Shown: piece by piece, positions 32,348 to 43,726 of the stretch
How the letters are laid out: each line of letters opens with the position of its first letter
How positions within the stretch are numbered: the first letter of the stretch is position 1
Origin: Filosporella fistucella
Lineage: Eukaryota; Ascomycota; Leotiomycetes; Helotiales
Assembly: GCA_030077755.1 (NCBI GenBank)
Contig: JAQJZZ010000017.1
Coordinates: forward strand, 124,001 to 188,000
Length of the DNA: 64,000 nt
Direction of reading: 5' to 3'
Made by a program: the position numbers and the translations under genes
Notes under the pieces: generated by a model
The model's input: only the letters and a program-made list of their open reading frames with translations
Databases searched by the model: none
What the model was told of the DNA's origin: nothing

Positions 32348-33328
32348 TAGCAGGCTACCTTTAATCTTGGTTCAATGGTTCGTTACCGGAGATTCATCTC
32401 CAGAGGAGAGAACGTAGAAAGGAGGGTTCATGGCGGAATACTCTCATCCCCAGGGCTGTTGGACTCGACCATGTATGCCAAACAAAAAAGATGGGATTCT
32501 GACTCTTGTCAAACGCAGCTGGTGAAGAAGGCACTTGAGATTATGAAGTGACGCTGTTTGGATAAGTAGGATATCAAAGGCTGCCATGAGATGGACAGTA
32601 GTTGGGCTGCCCGCCCATGGGTTTCCCGATAGCGCTTATCGCTGTAGACAGGCGTATAACTGCGCCAAAAGCTGGGCAGGCTGCCCAGGTACGCTACCCT
32701 ATTATCAACAACCACACCTACGATTTTGGAGATTCAGGTAATTAAGGTCTGGGTCGCTGATAATTCTTATTACTGACGGTTTGAAACGTTCATGTTGATG
32801 AAACTTCCTCTCATCTAGAAGGCTTGCCGCAAGAGGATTGTTCCATTGCCTATTAGGCCATGTCTGTGGGGGCGGCATCATAGAAGTCACAGTTTCCCGT
32901 CCAAGTCTATATCTCTCCAAACCTTAAAAGGGATAATATATCAACACCAGCACTTTACAGGCAGAAATCAATTCGTCTGTTTTGCCAGATACAGTCGTAA
33001 TATCTACCTCGGACAACGCCGACATGCTCACACGACCACTTTCCAAACCTGGACAACAGTGGATGAATATGAAGTGGAGACTTGATAAGATGGAACGCTA
33101 GAGCTAAAATCGCAGGAGAGAATGCTTATCTTTGAATGATCTGCGGCGAACCGTTTGGCTGGGGATATGGGCCACCAATGGTAGACGAATATGAATTTTG
33201 GTTCCTGGATTTATGCAGAAGCTTGATATAGAGCTGGAGCTTGATTGAGAATAAAAGGATGGTGCTGCTTGCATCTTCAGAATTTAATTGAGTTTCATGC
33301 TTAACTTTACGTCTTAGAATCAATCGTA
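32348..33328. other. intergenic, 981 bp
   Basis: This is the divergent promoter of the caspase-RA and SurE genes. A perfect 8-bp inverted repeat with one spacer base, CTGGGCAG-G-CTGCCCAG, lies at 32672-32688. Minus-strand frames at 32705-32920 and 33126-33365 lack ATG starts and domains. Confidence 0.45.
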
Positions 33329-34593
33329 ATGCGTTTCTTTCGTCCTGAATTATTGCTTGGTTCAAGTGCAGTTGTTTGGCAAGCTGTAAATGGATTGAAT
33401 ATCCTTCTTACGGTAAGTTTCTATCCCTCGGCAAAAAGAAAATACTGACGAGAAAGAATGACGATGGATTTGGCACCGCCAATATCAGAGAATTGTACAA
33501 GGCCATGAAAGCTTTGGGACATAATTGTTATATCGTGGCTAGTGTGACAAATCAGAGTGGTACTGGAGGGACCAGTGTGTATACTAAGGACCGGAACTTG
33601 ACAGCAGACAGCGAATTTGGTACGTTCTCAGGATTTCGAGGGGAAATAATCCGCAAATCCCTAACACCTTCAGGCATTGTTAAAGCTGGAGCACCATCAG
33701 TCGGTACTGACCCGATCGACTCTCATATCTGGTACTACAATGGGACGCCGGCAACCTGTGTGGGCGTGGCATTGGATTATGTTCTTCCCCGCTACACTAA
33801 TCTCACAACATTCGATCTCGTCCTCTCTGGCCCCAATTATGGTCTTAATCTTGGACCCTTTCTCTATACTTTGGCTGGAACTCTTGGAGCAACATACACA
33901 GCCGTCGAGAGAGGCATTCCTGCAATCGGTATCTCAGGCGGTTATGGAGTCCAGACACCATATTACTGGGTTAATGAGACCACGGCTGCGGGTTTGAAAG
34001 ATCCAGCAACCATCATGGCTTCCCTCTCAGCAAATCTGGCACAGAATCTAATTGATAATGTTGCCAAGAAAGGCGGTGGACGATTGCTTCCCCTCGGATA
34101 TGGCATCAACGTCAACATCCCACTTATTACTTCCTTCAAAGATGATTCTTGTATCAATCCACCGTTCATTCAGACACGCTTCACTGGAGGTGCCGAAGTT
34201 GATAGAGCAGTATACAACGAGACAACTGGACTTTTCAAGTACGGAGAAGACATCAATCCAGGTCTGAACCAGTGCATCAATGGAGACTGCTCTTTACCTG
34301 GAGAAGCAGCTATTTTGAAAGAGGATTGCATGACAAGTGTAAGTGTTTTCACGGTGGATTATGATGCGCCAAGTGCAGGATGCAAGACTGTACCTGATGT
34401 AAGGAGTCTGTTAGCGCCGGTGGTGAAATACTTGAATGAGACTACAACTGGAAGTAATGGAACAGGGAATGTGACTGTCAGTACAGGTTCTGTCCCAACA
34501 GCGACTTCAGTTCCTGTCAGTTCTGGTGGCAAGGTCGAAAGGACAGTGATGGCATTAGGTTGTGTCGTCGTAGCGGGGGCATTGCTGTTGTGA
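33329..34593 (+). CDS. secreted SurE-like acid phosphatase/5'-nucleotidase, probably GPI-anchored
   Basis: A phosphatase of the SurE superfamily, which hydrolyses nucleoside monophosphates and other phosphoesters. Two exons, 33329-33412 and 33457-34593, give 406 aa. The joint forms NILLTNDDGFGTANIRELY, with the paired aspartates of the SurE metal site. Reading through the intron from a non-ATG start gives a false N-terminus. Later SurE blocks are DSHIWYYNGTPATCV, DLVLSGPNYGLNLG (SGxNxG, substrate/metal loop) and YTAVERGIPAIGISG. An N-terminal hydrophobic segment (about residues 8-20) may act as a signal. The C-terminus is Ser/Thr-rich and then hydrophobic (VMALGCVVVAGALLL), like a GPI-anchor signal. 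N-glycosylation sequons are frequent, consistent with secretion. Confidence 0.9.
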
Positions 34594-35123
34594 TGGAGTT
34601 AGGGGATGCTAATAGATAGATGTAACGAAGTTACCTAGGTGGCATATCCGAGCACGAGTACGGTTTGCTACGTCGTCACCAAGCTTTTGATATGTACAGC
34701 TGGGGGTTGTGCTTCGCACCTGTTATAGTTAATTGACTACGGTAGTGTGGCAACACACTGGCTTTATTTACACGCATGGCTCAAACATTTTCAGCTCCCT
34801 TTTTCTTAGTACTCGGCTGTTCTCGGCAATGGTGTTTCAATGCTCTATCAACGGCAAACCTGACAACAACAGTTGATCACGCAGGCAGTGGTCAGGAAGC
34901 ATATAAGTAGGTTGCTGAATCCATTTCCACTTGATTCAAGAAAAGTGGCCCAGGGACATAAGCATTAAGGACACCGGGATTCCTCCTGCAAACGTCTGGG
35001 AAACGTAAAAAAAAATCCTCCTTTCCACCTCGACAACCGCCCCTGCAGTACCCTCCCCCCTGGGCACTGTACTTCTATGCTCTCCAAATTTCCAAGTCAT
35101 ATTGCACACATCTGATGAACTTC
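34594..35123. other. intergenic, 530 bp
   Basis: This lies between converging genes. There is a short A-run and a C-rich run near 35010-35070. No gene is seen. Confidence 0.5.
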
Positions 35124-35979
35124 TCAATGTTGACTCTTCAAATGCCTCCCAAGATTATCTCTTCTCGTAAAGCCTTGCTTCGGACCCCGTATAGCATAAT
35201 CGCAACCTGCTTGCGGACAGTGGTACCTGTGTCCAGAATGTATTGCAGCTGTGTGACGATTAAGATCCTTTCTGAGAGAAAAAGCGACTTTTTGAGGTAC
35301 GCACGAAGGATGATAGCATGCGTAAGGTTTGACATGACTCTTTTTATGCCGGCTAAACCGTACATCAGTTAAGGAAAATGGTACTACGATTAACAACTTA
35401 CTTGAGTTTGTGACGATGTGAAAAGGCTCGCCCGCAGTTAGTATAATCACAAAGCCACTACCTCAAGGCAGCAGAGCCGCTTGATACGTTTCCGTTCTCA
35501 TCTTCACCTGCTCTTTGGCCATCGTCGCTCGCAAACGGAACATCTTTGGTAGACATAGCCTGGCCATCAAAGCTGTCAATTGGACCCGGAGATCGAGAAG
35601 CTATCGGGGTAAGTATTGACTCGTGCTCATCCAGAACATTGGTTAGCATTAAAAAGTCAACGTTCTCATCTTGCAGAACTTGGTATCCACCACTTCCACC
35701 TCCTCCCTGAAGAATACCACCGAAAGATGATATCTCCAGCCCCCCTACTCCCTCCTCCCATTCCCGTTCTAAATCCTCCAAGGAGCCAGGTCCCACCGAC
35801 CCTGGCCCTCCAGTAACAATATTCTCAAATCCCCACCAATTATCATCGTTCCAGTCAGCAGTTTCTGAGGTTCCCGGCCAACAGTCACCACCACCAAAGA
35901 ATTCAAAAGCATCGGGAGGATTTGAGTGATCATGATCACTGTAACATTCTCGCGAAATGTGGGTACGAGCGGATGGCAA
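35124..35979 (-). CDS. C2H2 zinc-finger regulator with an internal in-frame stop
   Basis: A putative nuclear DNA-binding protein whose gene model does not close. The 5' part (35458-35979) encodes an acidic, Gly/Ser-rich region (NDDNWWGFENIVTGGPGSVG and LEDLEREWEEGVGG) resembling an activation or disordered domain; no ATG opens it. It ends ALR then TAG at about 35458-35460. The same frame then continues WLCDYTNCGRAFSHRHKL. After a normal intron (35353-35401) come NRHKKSHVKPYACYHPSC and LRKDLNRHTAAIHSGH, then YHCPQAGCDYAI and GFTRRDNLGRHLKSQH. These are three C2H2 fingers. The fingers are intact, so either an unrecognised intron spans the TAG or the gene carries a nonsense mutation. The 5' end is also uncertain. 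Confidence 0.6.
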
Positions 35980-37376
35980 GTCCGCTCAGGTGTCTGCCGG
36001 GTATGACGGGAGGCTGTGATATAATGGTCAGCATGAGAACTATCATTGGGATGGGATATAATTAGGATGGAAAGTATCATGAGGCGAATAGCAGAATAGA
36101 CAGAAAGTAGCAGCGATCAAGACCTACACTGATGTCCGAGTTGTGTGATGAAGAGGAAAGAGGACTAGACTGGGAGAAAAATCGGAACTTAAATGCTTAC
36201 GTCCTGGCGGGCCTCTTTTCGAAAATATTGCGGGCCTCTTTGATCGTCGCAAATTGAAATGATATACCGAGCGAGTAATACTTATTCAGATACGCCACCA
36301 AGTCGAAGAAAATCAGGTGTGCTGCTGAGTAAAGTTCCCTATTGGCTCCTGATCGTGTGTGGCCTCCGAGATATGAAATATGTTCCCTATTGGATGTCTG
36401 GTTGTGGGTGGCCTCTGGTGCATGAGTCTGTGGCTTGGCCGCCTGAATGTCTTTGAGGCATTTTGTGGTGCAAGCATGGAAACAGGGCTGTGTTCAGAAG
36501 CTGTTCCTCATTCATTTTTGGGCGTCTGCATCTATCGATAGAAATAGTTCAGGGTTAGCTTCCATGGTGAAACGAAAGATGAGCGAGTGACATTGATATA
36601 TATTGTCTATTCCTCCCAAAAGGCTGACTGGCAAATTGTTACTGCCTGTTCATCACACTAACCATTCCGTTATGGTCCCTATAATAAGATGTTGAAAGTG
36701 ATACAAGCTGCTGATTTCAACAACCATAGAATAAAGAGAAATTCTGGGTTGCTTTCAGGCGGCTCTTAGTTTGAGAAAAGCTATTACGTGGAGACAGAGA
36801 AAAAGATGCGTTTGTGTCACGTGAGGCTGGTATTCCTGGATTATATACTGGATGAGTTCGAGACGGCAGAGGTATCCATACTCTCTCTGATAGCTGGAGA
36901 AGAAACTCAATAGGCTATTCGGACGATCCTTGCGTAAAGCGAGGTCTGCAGAGTAATATATCGCCAGAATTTAAAAAGTGTTTCCAACCCTTCAGCTCTT
37001 ATACGGAGCACATCCGCCTAGCAGATGTCTCCAACTGAGTCGATGGAAATAGTAACACAAATCTTTTAGGATAAGCGCATATCTTGGAAATGTGTTTGTA
37101 TCATATCCCCCCTCATTCTGCCGCCTTGGCTAGTGAATTGATCAAGTGTCTCCTTGGACGAAAAATATGATTCTCCTCACGTGTTCAAATAGAACAGTCA
37201 ATTTCTTCGTCGCCCTCCCTTTTGAGATATATTTGTTCGCCGATGAGGAGTTTGGAAATTAGCTTGCGCTTTTTCTATGAAATCTAGTTTATCTTGGACG
37301 TTGACAACTTTTCCTCTACATCCGACAGCATCCAAACCAACGAAACTACCAGACAAGACCCCTCACTTCCTTCAAG
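35980..37376. other. intergenic, 1397 bp, AT-rich, with an imperfect tandem repeat
   Basis: No supported gene is seen. A 48-bp unit beginning GTTCCCTATTGG is imperfectly duplicated at about 36334-36381 and 36382-36429. Both units also carry a GGGTGGCCTC/TGTGTGGCCTC word. GCGGGCCTCTTT also occurs twice near 36207-36242. Confidence 0.45.
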
Positions 37377-37738
37377 ATGAAGCACTTTCAAGCCGTCATT
37401 CTCAGCCTTCTTGGCCTTGCCATCTCGGTCAATGGCGCTCCTGCGGAGGTCGTCCCAAAGTTCATTCCAACTGACACTGGCTATTCTTGCCCCAACTTCG
37501 GACAGATTCAATGCAGTGATCGCGGCGACAAGATTGTAAGAATTTCATCGGGAGAGAAACCAAAACACTGACAGAAGTCCAGGTTGTCTGCACCTACGAC
37601 TCTGATGGCGTCTTGAAGTGGCAGACCAACAATCGTTGCAGATGTCTCATGACGAACGGTGTCCCATATTGCACCGTAAGTTTATCTTGCTCTCTTCATT
37701 GACACTTGCACATATGGCTGACTGTAACTTCACAGTAA
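37377..37738 (+). CDS. small cysteine-rich secreted protein
   Basis: An 84-aa secreted protein of unknown function, an effector-like candidate. Exons are 37377-37535 and 37583-37675, plus a terminal exon that supplies only the stop codon (TAA at 37736-37738 after the intron 37676-37735). The signal peptide is MKHFQAVILSLLGLAISVNG, with cleavage near Ala21. The mature part of about 64 aa has six cysteines at residues 38, 46, 56, 72, 74 and 83, an even number suited to three disulphides. The ATG is the first in frame. If the second intron were retained, the frame would continue only briefly beyond Thr84. No homologous family is recognised. Similar small secreted proteins in plant-associated fungi often act outside the cell. 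Confidence 0.75.
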
Positions 37739-38440
37739 CTTCAATTTAATACCCCCAAATTGCAGCAACACTTCTTTCGATGAACATGGCATGGAATTCG
37801 GAATAGTTGCTGGTTGTGCAAGCAGATTCTGTAGTCGGATGTTTTGAGGATCGAGGGCGATAAAAGCATGGCGATTACGTGGCCGCGACTTCCAGACAAG
37901 CAATGAAACCTGGTCATCCCCATATTTTAATGGGTTGAGTTGTGAATTCTAAGTTCTGGTGATGCGCCGCAATAATTGCTGATTTTCTGTTTTCATTTCA
38001 TGTTCGCACAAACGCGTCTGGAAAACCGCAACACGAAATTAGGGAAAAGTGATAGTATCCGACATCTTCTCCACTCTTGGTAAGTTTGAAACTGGGGCAA
38101 ATAATAATGATTATCATGAAGGAATAATTTTTCATGCAGTCAAGCTTGAGGTCGGCAAAATATAATGGGGCGCAATTGAGCTTCGGTACACATCGCTGCC
38201 GAGGTCGAATCTAGCCCGGAAGAGACTACTCGTACACTACCGGTAGGTAAATTTAGCTAGTCTTGGTCCCCTAACCAAACTACTCTAGAATGAACTCAAA
38301 CTATGACGTCGTGTACACCTCGACATTCAATGTCAATAATCTTTTCCTCTTCTTAAACTCAATTGCCCGTCAAAACAATCTGGACGAAAATCAATCCATA
38401 TTCTGTCACTCCAGTTTCGAAAATATAAAAATAAGTCAAA
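37739..38440. other. intergenic, about 700 bp
   Basis: This is the 3' region of the small secreted protein gene and the promoter of the MAPEG gene. Nothing else is seen. Confidence 0.5.
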
Positions 38441-39020
38441 ATGTCTGGCCTTTTCGATACCACCCGCAACTTCTCCCTGTACACAGTAAACGAATAGCAA
38501 TTCATTTCTTTCACTGCAAGCTGACATACATTGCAGATCCCAGCAGCATGGGTCATTGCGTTCGTCCCCCATGCATACGCAGCATCTCTGTCCAAGTCCT
38601 TCGATAATCGCTCTCCAAGGACATATGCCAAATCCCTAGAGGCAGATCAAACTGTTGACAAGGCTGTATGCTACTGCTCCCAATTAGCTCTCTAGGATAC
38701 CCAGCTGATAATCCGAGCAGACCAAAGACCGAATCCTCCGCGCCGAAGGAGCCCAAACCAATGGTTTCGAGAACCTCCCTCTTTTTGCTTGCGCCGTCTT
38801 AGCAGGAAACGTCGCTGGTCTCCCAGCTGCGACTCTCAATACACTTTCTGGAGCATATCTTGCCCTCCGAGTCCTGTACAATGTCATCTACATTACGAAC
38901 ACCAGCGAGGCAATGGCCAATACCAGAAGTGTAGTCTTCCTTGGTGGAATTGGAACTATCTTTACATTGTTCATTAAGAGTGGCAACATTTTGAGAGAGA
39001 AGGCTGCCAACTTGTCGTAG
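38441..39020 (+). CDS. MAPEG family membrane protein
   Basis: A 157-aa integral membrane protein of the MAPEG family (membrane-associated proteins in eicosanoid and glutathione metabolism), often microsomal glutathione S-transferase-like. Exons 38441-38485, 38537-38665 and 38721-39020 join in frame. The first helix reads PAAWVIAFVPHAYA. The hallmark lies at about residues 63-90: RAEGAQTNGFENLPLFA, followed by VLAGNVAGLP. The RxxxAxxNxxENLP pattern is close to the MAPEG signature that binds glutathione. Two further helices follow (LSGAYLALRVLYNVIYI and SVVFLGGIGTIFTLFI). It is probably in the ER or another internal membrane. Detoxification or lipid-peroxide handling is the family role; the substrate is unknown. 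Confidence 0.9.
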
Positions 39021-39373
39021 ATGAGGCGATGGAACTGTCATTCCCGGGGGCTGGGGATTGGAGTGTATATAAGGTTTAGCGAGGAGGGAGGGGATTGGGT
39101 TGACTACTCCTTTCCTCAGATGTAAGATACTGTAAGCACTAATAAACGATCTCTCGCCTTGGAGAGTTCTGATACTTACAAATTTCAAACTTCTGTCAAG
39201 AGAGTCAAGGGCGATGGATGACGCCTCGATATGTTGCGAAAGGAAGGCTTGAATATACGCCGAATTGGTAAGACCTAATCTCATTTGACAATAGCTCCCC
39301 AGATCGCCTTGCCAGTCAAAAGAACTACCATCAAGTCGTTCAAAGGAAGTCGTCAGGAGTCCTTCACTTGTCT
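39021..39373. other. intergenic, 353 bp, between converging genes
   Basis: No feature is seen. Confidence 0.5.
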
Positions 39374-42300
39374 TCATTCATCCTCACATGCATCATAAGT
39401 AACCTCGCCCCACTCCTCAATCGCAATCGCCGTCTCTACAAAATCCCACTTCCTCGCCAACTGTGCTGGCGTAACCCTCTCCTCATCATCCCCATACGCA
39501 CCCAAAAGACTCCTATCTGCACCCATATCCAACAGCATCTTACACATCTCAGTAAAGCCTTTTATAGCCGCACTATGCAATGCCGTAGTTCCTCTCAAAT
39601 TTCTCATATTTACGTCAGCTCCACTCTCTATCAATACCCTGGCTACATCACGATAGTCTCGATACGTAGCCCGTTGAAGAACGGAATATCCTTTCGTGAT
39701 ACACGTATCTGGATCTGCTCCACGGTTAAGCAGTAACTTGACGACGTCCAACTTGTTCATATGTACAGCCAATTGCAGAGGTGTCACGCCTTCATGGTTC
39801 TTACTTTCGATTGGTGCTTTGAAATCGAGGAGCAGAGAGGCCATCATTAGCATTCCTTCTTGAGATACGAAATGCAATGCAGCATTCTGGTTTCTGCTTC
39901 TCGAATCTGGATTTGCTCCTTGCTCAAGCAGATACTTGACGGTTTGGAGATGGTTCCTCCCAGCCGCCAGTCTCAGCGAATCAGCACCTTCCGACAATCG
40001 ATGCTGGATATTGGCTCCATGAGAAACGAAAATCTTCACCATTTCCGTCTTGCCCTCTAATGCGGCTGTTAAGAGAGGTGTGTAACCGTTGGGATCTTCT
40101 TCGTCGATCTTGGCTCCATACTCGATTAGTGTATCGATGCACTCTTTGACCTTCTCGAGACTGACGAAAGAATATACAGCTCTAAAGAGGGGTGTCATCC
40201 CAGTGGTTGTTTTGTCATTTGGGTTCGCTCCTTTTTGAAGCAGGAATCGAAGTCCTTTGACACATCCTGCTGTAACCATCTCATGTACTGGCGTTGTGCC
40301 ATCCAATTTTGTCTTTTCCCATGTCGTACCCAGATCCATCATTTTTTTCATGGCAGCGACGTTGTCTGATTTAGCCATAATTGTCAACTGACTGATACCA
40401 CTGTCGCTGACATGTTTGGTGCTACCACCTTCACTTATCAAGTGTTTGATGACGTCTTCATGCCCACCGTCTATGGCGAGGTGCAATGTTGTCCACTGTG
40501 CGTGGGTTCTGTATTCAAGTGTGTCATTAGGTGCCGGTTGCATAAACATTTTCAACGCCTCGAGGTTTCCATTCTGTGCGGCGATATGTAATGGTGTTAG
40601 ACCTCTAGAATTATTCACTATCTGCGTTACTCCCAGGGGTTTGTTGTGTTTGATCAATACTGCACAAGACTCGATGCATCCAATTCGAGCGGCCCAGTGC
40701 AGAGCAGTCTCTCCGTACTTGTTCTTCTTCTTTGATAGAGTTGGGCGATGTTTGAGCATGAGTTTGATGGCTTCTGGACCGCCGAGTGTACTATAATGAA
40801 GAGGTGAATTGCCATGATCGTTGGAAAGCCATCCACGTCCTTTCTTGATCATCAATGTGATGATAGCCAAGTCTCCATTTCGACAGGCGATATTGAGGGC
40901 ATCATCGGTTATGAAGCCCCAAGCACTTTGTTGAGTGACTTTGATCGAATCTAAGATGAGAGGCACTACCTTCTTGTGACCTCGCTTTGCTGCATAGGAC
41001 AGTGCATTCTTCCCTTCCGAATCTTTGATCCCTGTAGAGCAGCCCGCTCGTAACAAAATCTTGACTATATCGGCGTGGCCTAGGATGGAAGCTACATGCA
41101 TTGGAGTCCTCCCTCGATCATCTTGGATCTCTCTAGCTCTTTGGCCAGAACCCTCAAGGAGAGCTTTTATCATCTGAGCATTCCCTTTCACACAAGCACA
41201 ATGTAAAGCAGTTTGACCCTTGACGCTTCGAACTGTTGAGTCGGCTCCTGGTAGAAGATGTCTCACAATTTCAACATGATTTTGCACCGTGGCAAGATGG
41301 AGTGCGGTGAATCCATCTTCCTGGCGTGCAGCCATGTTGATATCAGCTCCGAACTCCACAAGTAGCTCCACGATATTCAAGTTTCCTCGAAGAGCAGCTC
41401 GGCCTAGTGGTGTGATGCCAGTTGGGATTGTGCTACGATTTGTGATTTGGTGTCCATCCACATCCGCTCCAAGCTTGAGAGCTTCGGCGACAGCTCTAAT
41501 GTCACCTTTGTGAATGGCGATGTGAAGACTGTTAAAATCTTCTGAAAGATCTGGAGCGCTCAGATCGGGAGCAAGTGCCTCTTCTGATTTTCTTTCCGCG
41601 AAACCCGAAATGGTGGTTGTCGATGTAGGTCTAGTAGGGCTAGGTGAGCGTGTTGAAGATTTCGAAGAAGCATTCTCTTGGTCGGTCACTGCATGAGCTT
41701 TCAAGAAAGATTTTGAGCAGAGTAGATCATCAGCCTGGTTTGGGTTGTCGTCGTACTTGTCGAGAAGTGATTCTAACTCTTCAGCAAAGCATCCCTCTTT
41801 CCCAGCGTTTCGATTTTTCAAGCGGGAGCGCCATGCTTTGGCGGCACTTAGGCGCAATTTGTCTCTGCAAACCTCGAGTGGTGTCTCCAACGCGTCTTTC
41901 TCTCCCTGTAGCTCCTTTCTATGGTCCTATTAGTCTTTTCTTCTATATTTGATTTCATACCATGAAGAGTCCGGATCGAGTGACTTGGACGCAAGAAGTC
42001 TTAACTTACCTCGAAACACAGCCAATTAAATCATCAATAGCAGTGTACTGATGCACCAGTTGCTCTCTAATATTTTTTATCAGTTGCTCATCCAAAATCG
42101 GACGTTTCTTCGGGCGGAAAAGTCCCCTCTCCCTTCCGACAGGTGCTTCTCCTTTCGCAATTTCTCGATCCAGAACCCAAAGACTAGATGCGAGCCCAAG
42201 TATGATAATTTCAATACAGATCGTCAGATCATGGTCACTTTGTTCCAATATTCGTGAAATCTCATCTACGTCGAGGGCATTCCTCAGGAGAGATAAATGA

Positions 42301-42458
42301 TTTCGGGCTTCGCCAATTATCGAAGAATTCGTTGAAAGACTAGTTGTATTCTCTGATCGGTCTTGTCTTCGATCAAGAGAAGATATTCTGGACGCAAGAC
42401 TGAGATAGCTATCTTGTAGAACCTGGAAGCTCGATAGTATGTGAGGTGGGGGTGCCAT
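39374..42458 (-). CDS. large ankyrin-repeat protein
   Basis: A 997-aa protein dominated by ankyrin repeats. Exon 1 is 42010-42458 (ATG 42458, MAPPPHILSSF) and exon 2 is 39374-41918. The intron uses an acceptor CCATAG|A, so the joint reads CVSR-KELQGEKDALETPLEV. Residues 1-200 form an all-helical N-terminal region with predicted coiled coil and no NACHT or kinase motif. A Ser/Thr/Pro-rich linker (SSTRSPSPTRPTSTTT) follows. From about residue 280 to the end roughly 18-20 ankyrin repeats run almost without a break, for example GITPLGRAALRGNLNIVELL, DGFTALHLATVQNHVEIVRH and GTTALHSAAIKGFTEMCKML. The repeats serve protein binding. Similar N-terminal helical regions occur in fungal STAND-type proteins, but the switch domain is absent here. 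The partner and cellular role are unknown. Confidence 0.9.
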
Positions 42459-43006
42459 GAGGCTGAGATTTGGGGGCAACTTTTTGTCGCCAAACGTGTA
42501 GAAATTACGATAAATGGATTCGTGAAGTTACACAAACGTATGCTATTCAAGTATCATCTTATTTTTCCCGCTTTGACTCGTGTTAATTCAAAGGAATGAG
42601 ACGGAATTTGGAGGGATCGTGAGGTTGAGGACAACGCTCAGTCTGCCTTGGGCAGCCAAGCCACCACCAAAATCATAGTCGGTGTCTTAATTGGGCAGCG
42701 ATCAGGGCTCACCTTCAACAGCACAACGCAAGGAGAATGGTTCTGATTGGGTATTCTTTAATTGACTGTATTGAATGATGAATTATATATATTTTCGTAT
42801 GGGGAGAAAAGTTGGATAATGGGGATATAAATTTCTTTGCCCCACTACGTATTCAGAGTCGAAAGCTAAATGGATGATGGCGTACAAAACTTTGATATAG
42901 GGGATATTTCCATCTCTGGATAATTTGAGACATGCTGTAGTCGTCCGGCAAGTCCGTTATATTTATCGAGTCGAATAATCTCCCTAGTTTACTTCCACAG
43001 CCCCAA
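42459..43006. other. intergenic, 548 bp
   Basis: This is the promoter of the ankyrin gene and the 3' end of the next gene. No feature beyond AT-rich stretches is seen. Confidence 0.5.
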
Positions 43007-43726
43007 TTATTCATCCTTCTTGACTTTTTCTTCGTCCGTAGTAGGCTTCAATTGCTTCTGTCCTGTCGATATTGCGCTCTGTACCATCATTAGCTACGAA
43101 TACACAGAAGTAATCAACCTTACCTTGATCAATGCCACAGAACTACGAACTGCCAACAGTATAAATTTAATCGCTCCTCCGATGACTACGCGTGGACCGT
43201 AGACTACAAGAGACAGTAGAAGGCCAAGAACACTCATTGGCACAGCAGCGATCAACAACAGAGTCGCAATAAGACGCAAGAAGCTCCCATCTCTATTAAT
43301 TCCCTCACAGACAAAAGCAAAGCTCTTGACATCTTCAGCACCAAGACACTGATCAACATGTGTATCAGTCACTTCCCATGAATGCCACACATCACCGAAA
43401 CAATTGTGAGCTTTGAATGCAGTAAATTCAGCTCGAGAGCCATTGTTACAGACAGGTGGGGATAGAATTTGGAATTCTTTCGTGATTGCGAGGTTCAAAT
43501 TGTGGCAACGATCCGTGTGGAAAACGGTCTTTGGCTGGATGGTGTCGTTGCTGCAGAAGCCTAGAGACGAGTAAGTGTGCATTGTTGCTGGTCCTGGTTT
43601 CTGCGGAATTATATCGACAGGTTTATCGTTGGAAATGACTTTCTCTGCTTCCTCTCCACAAACTGCGGTAAGAAGGCAGAAAAAGGCGATGGTGAGAGCA
43701 TTTTGGGAACTCTTTTGGAAACGCAT
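43007..43726 (-). CDS. secreted/membrane protein of unknown function
   Basis: A 224-aa protein I do not recognise. Exon 1 is 43124-43726 and exon 2 is 43007-43078. A signal peptide is visible (about residues 10-23, ALTIAFFCLLTAVCGEE). The extracellular or lumenal part has paired cysteines (GFCSND, DRCHNL, PVCNNG, HNCFGD, DQCLGA, FVCEG) and N-glycosylation sequons. A hydrophobic hairpin follows at about residues 150-195 (LIATLLLIAAVPMSVLGLLL and RVVIGGAIKFILLAV). The short second exon adds a charged cytosolic tail ending EEKVKKDE. A type I or hairpin membrane protein of the secretory system is likely. No function can be named. Confidence 0.78.

Noticed and set aside
32705..33365. Minus-strand gene upstream of SurE
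   Set aside because: The two frames lack ATG starts and plausible joining introns.
37676..37735. Retained second intron in the small secreted protein
   Set aside because: Retention adds only a few residues with no cysteines. The GTAAG donor and CACAG acceptor are strong.
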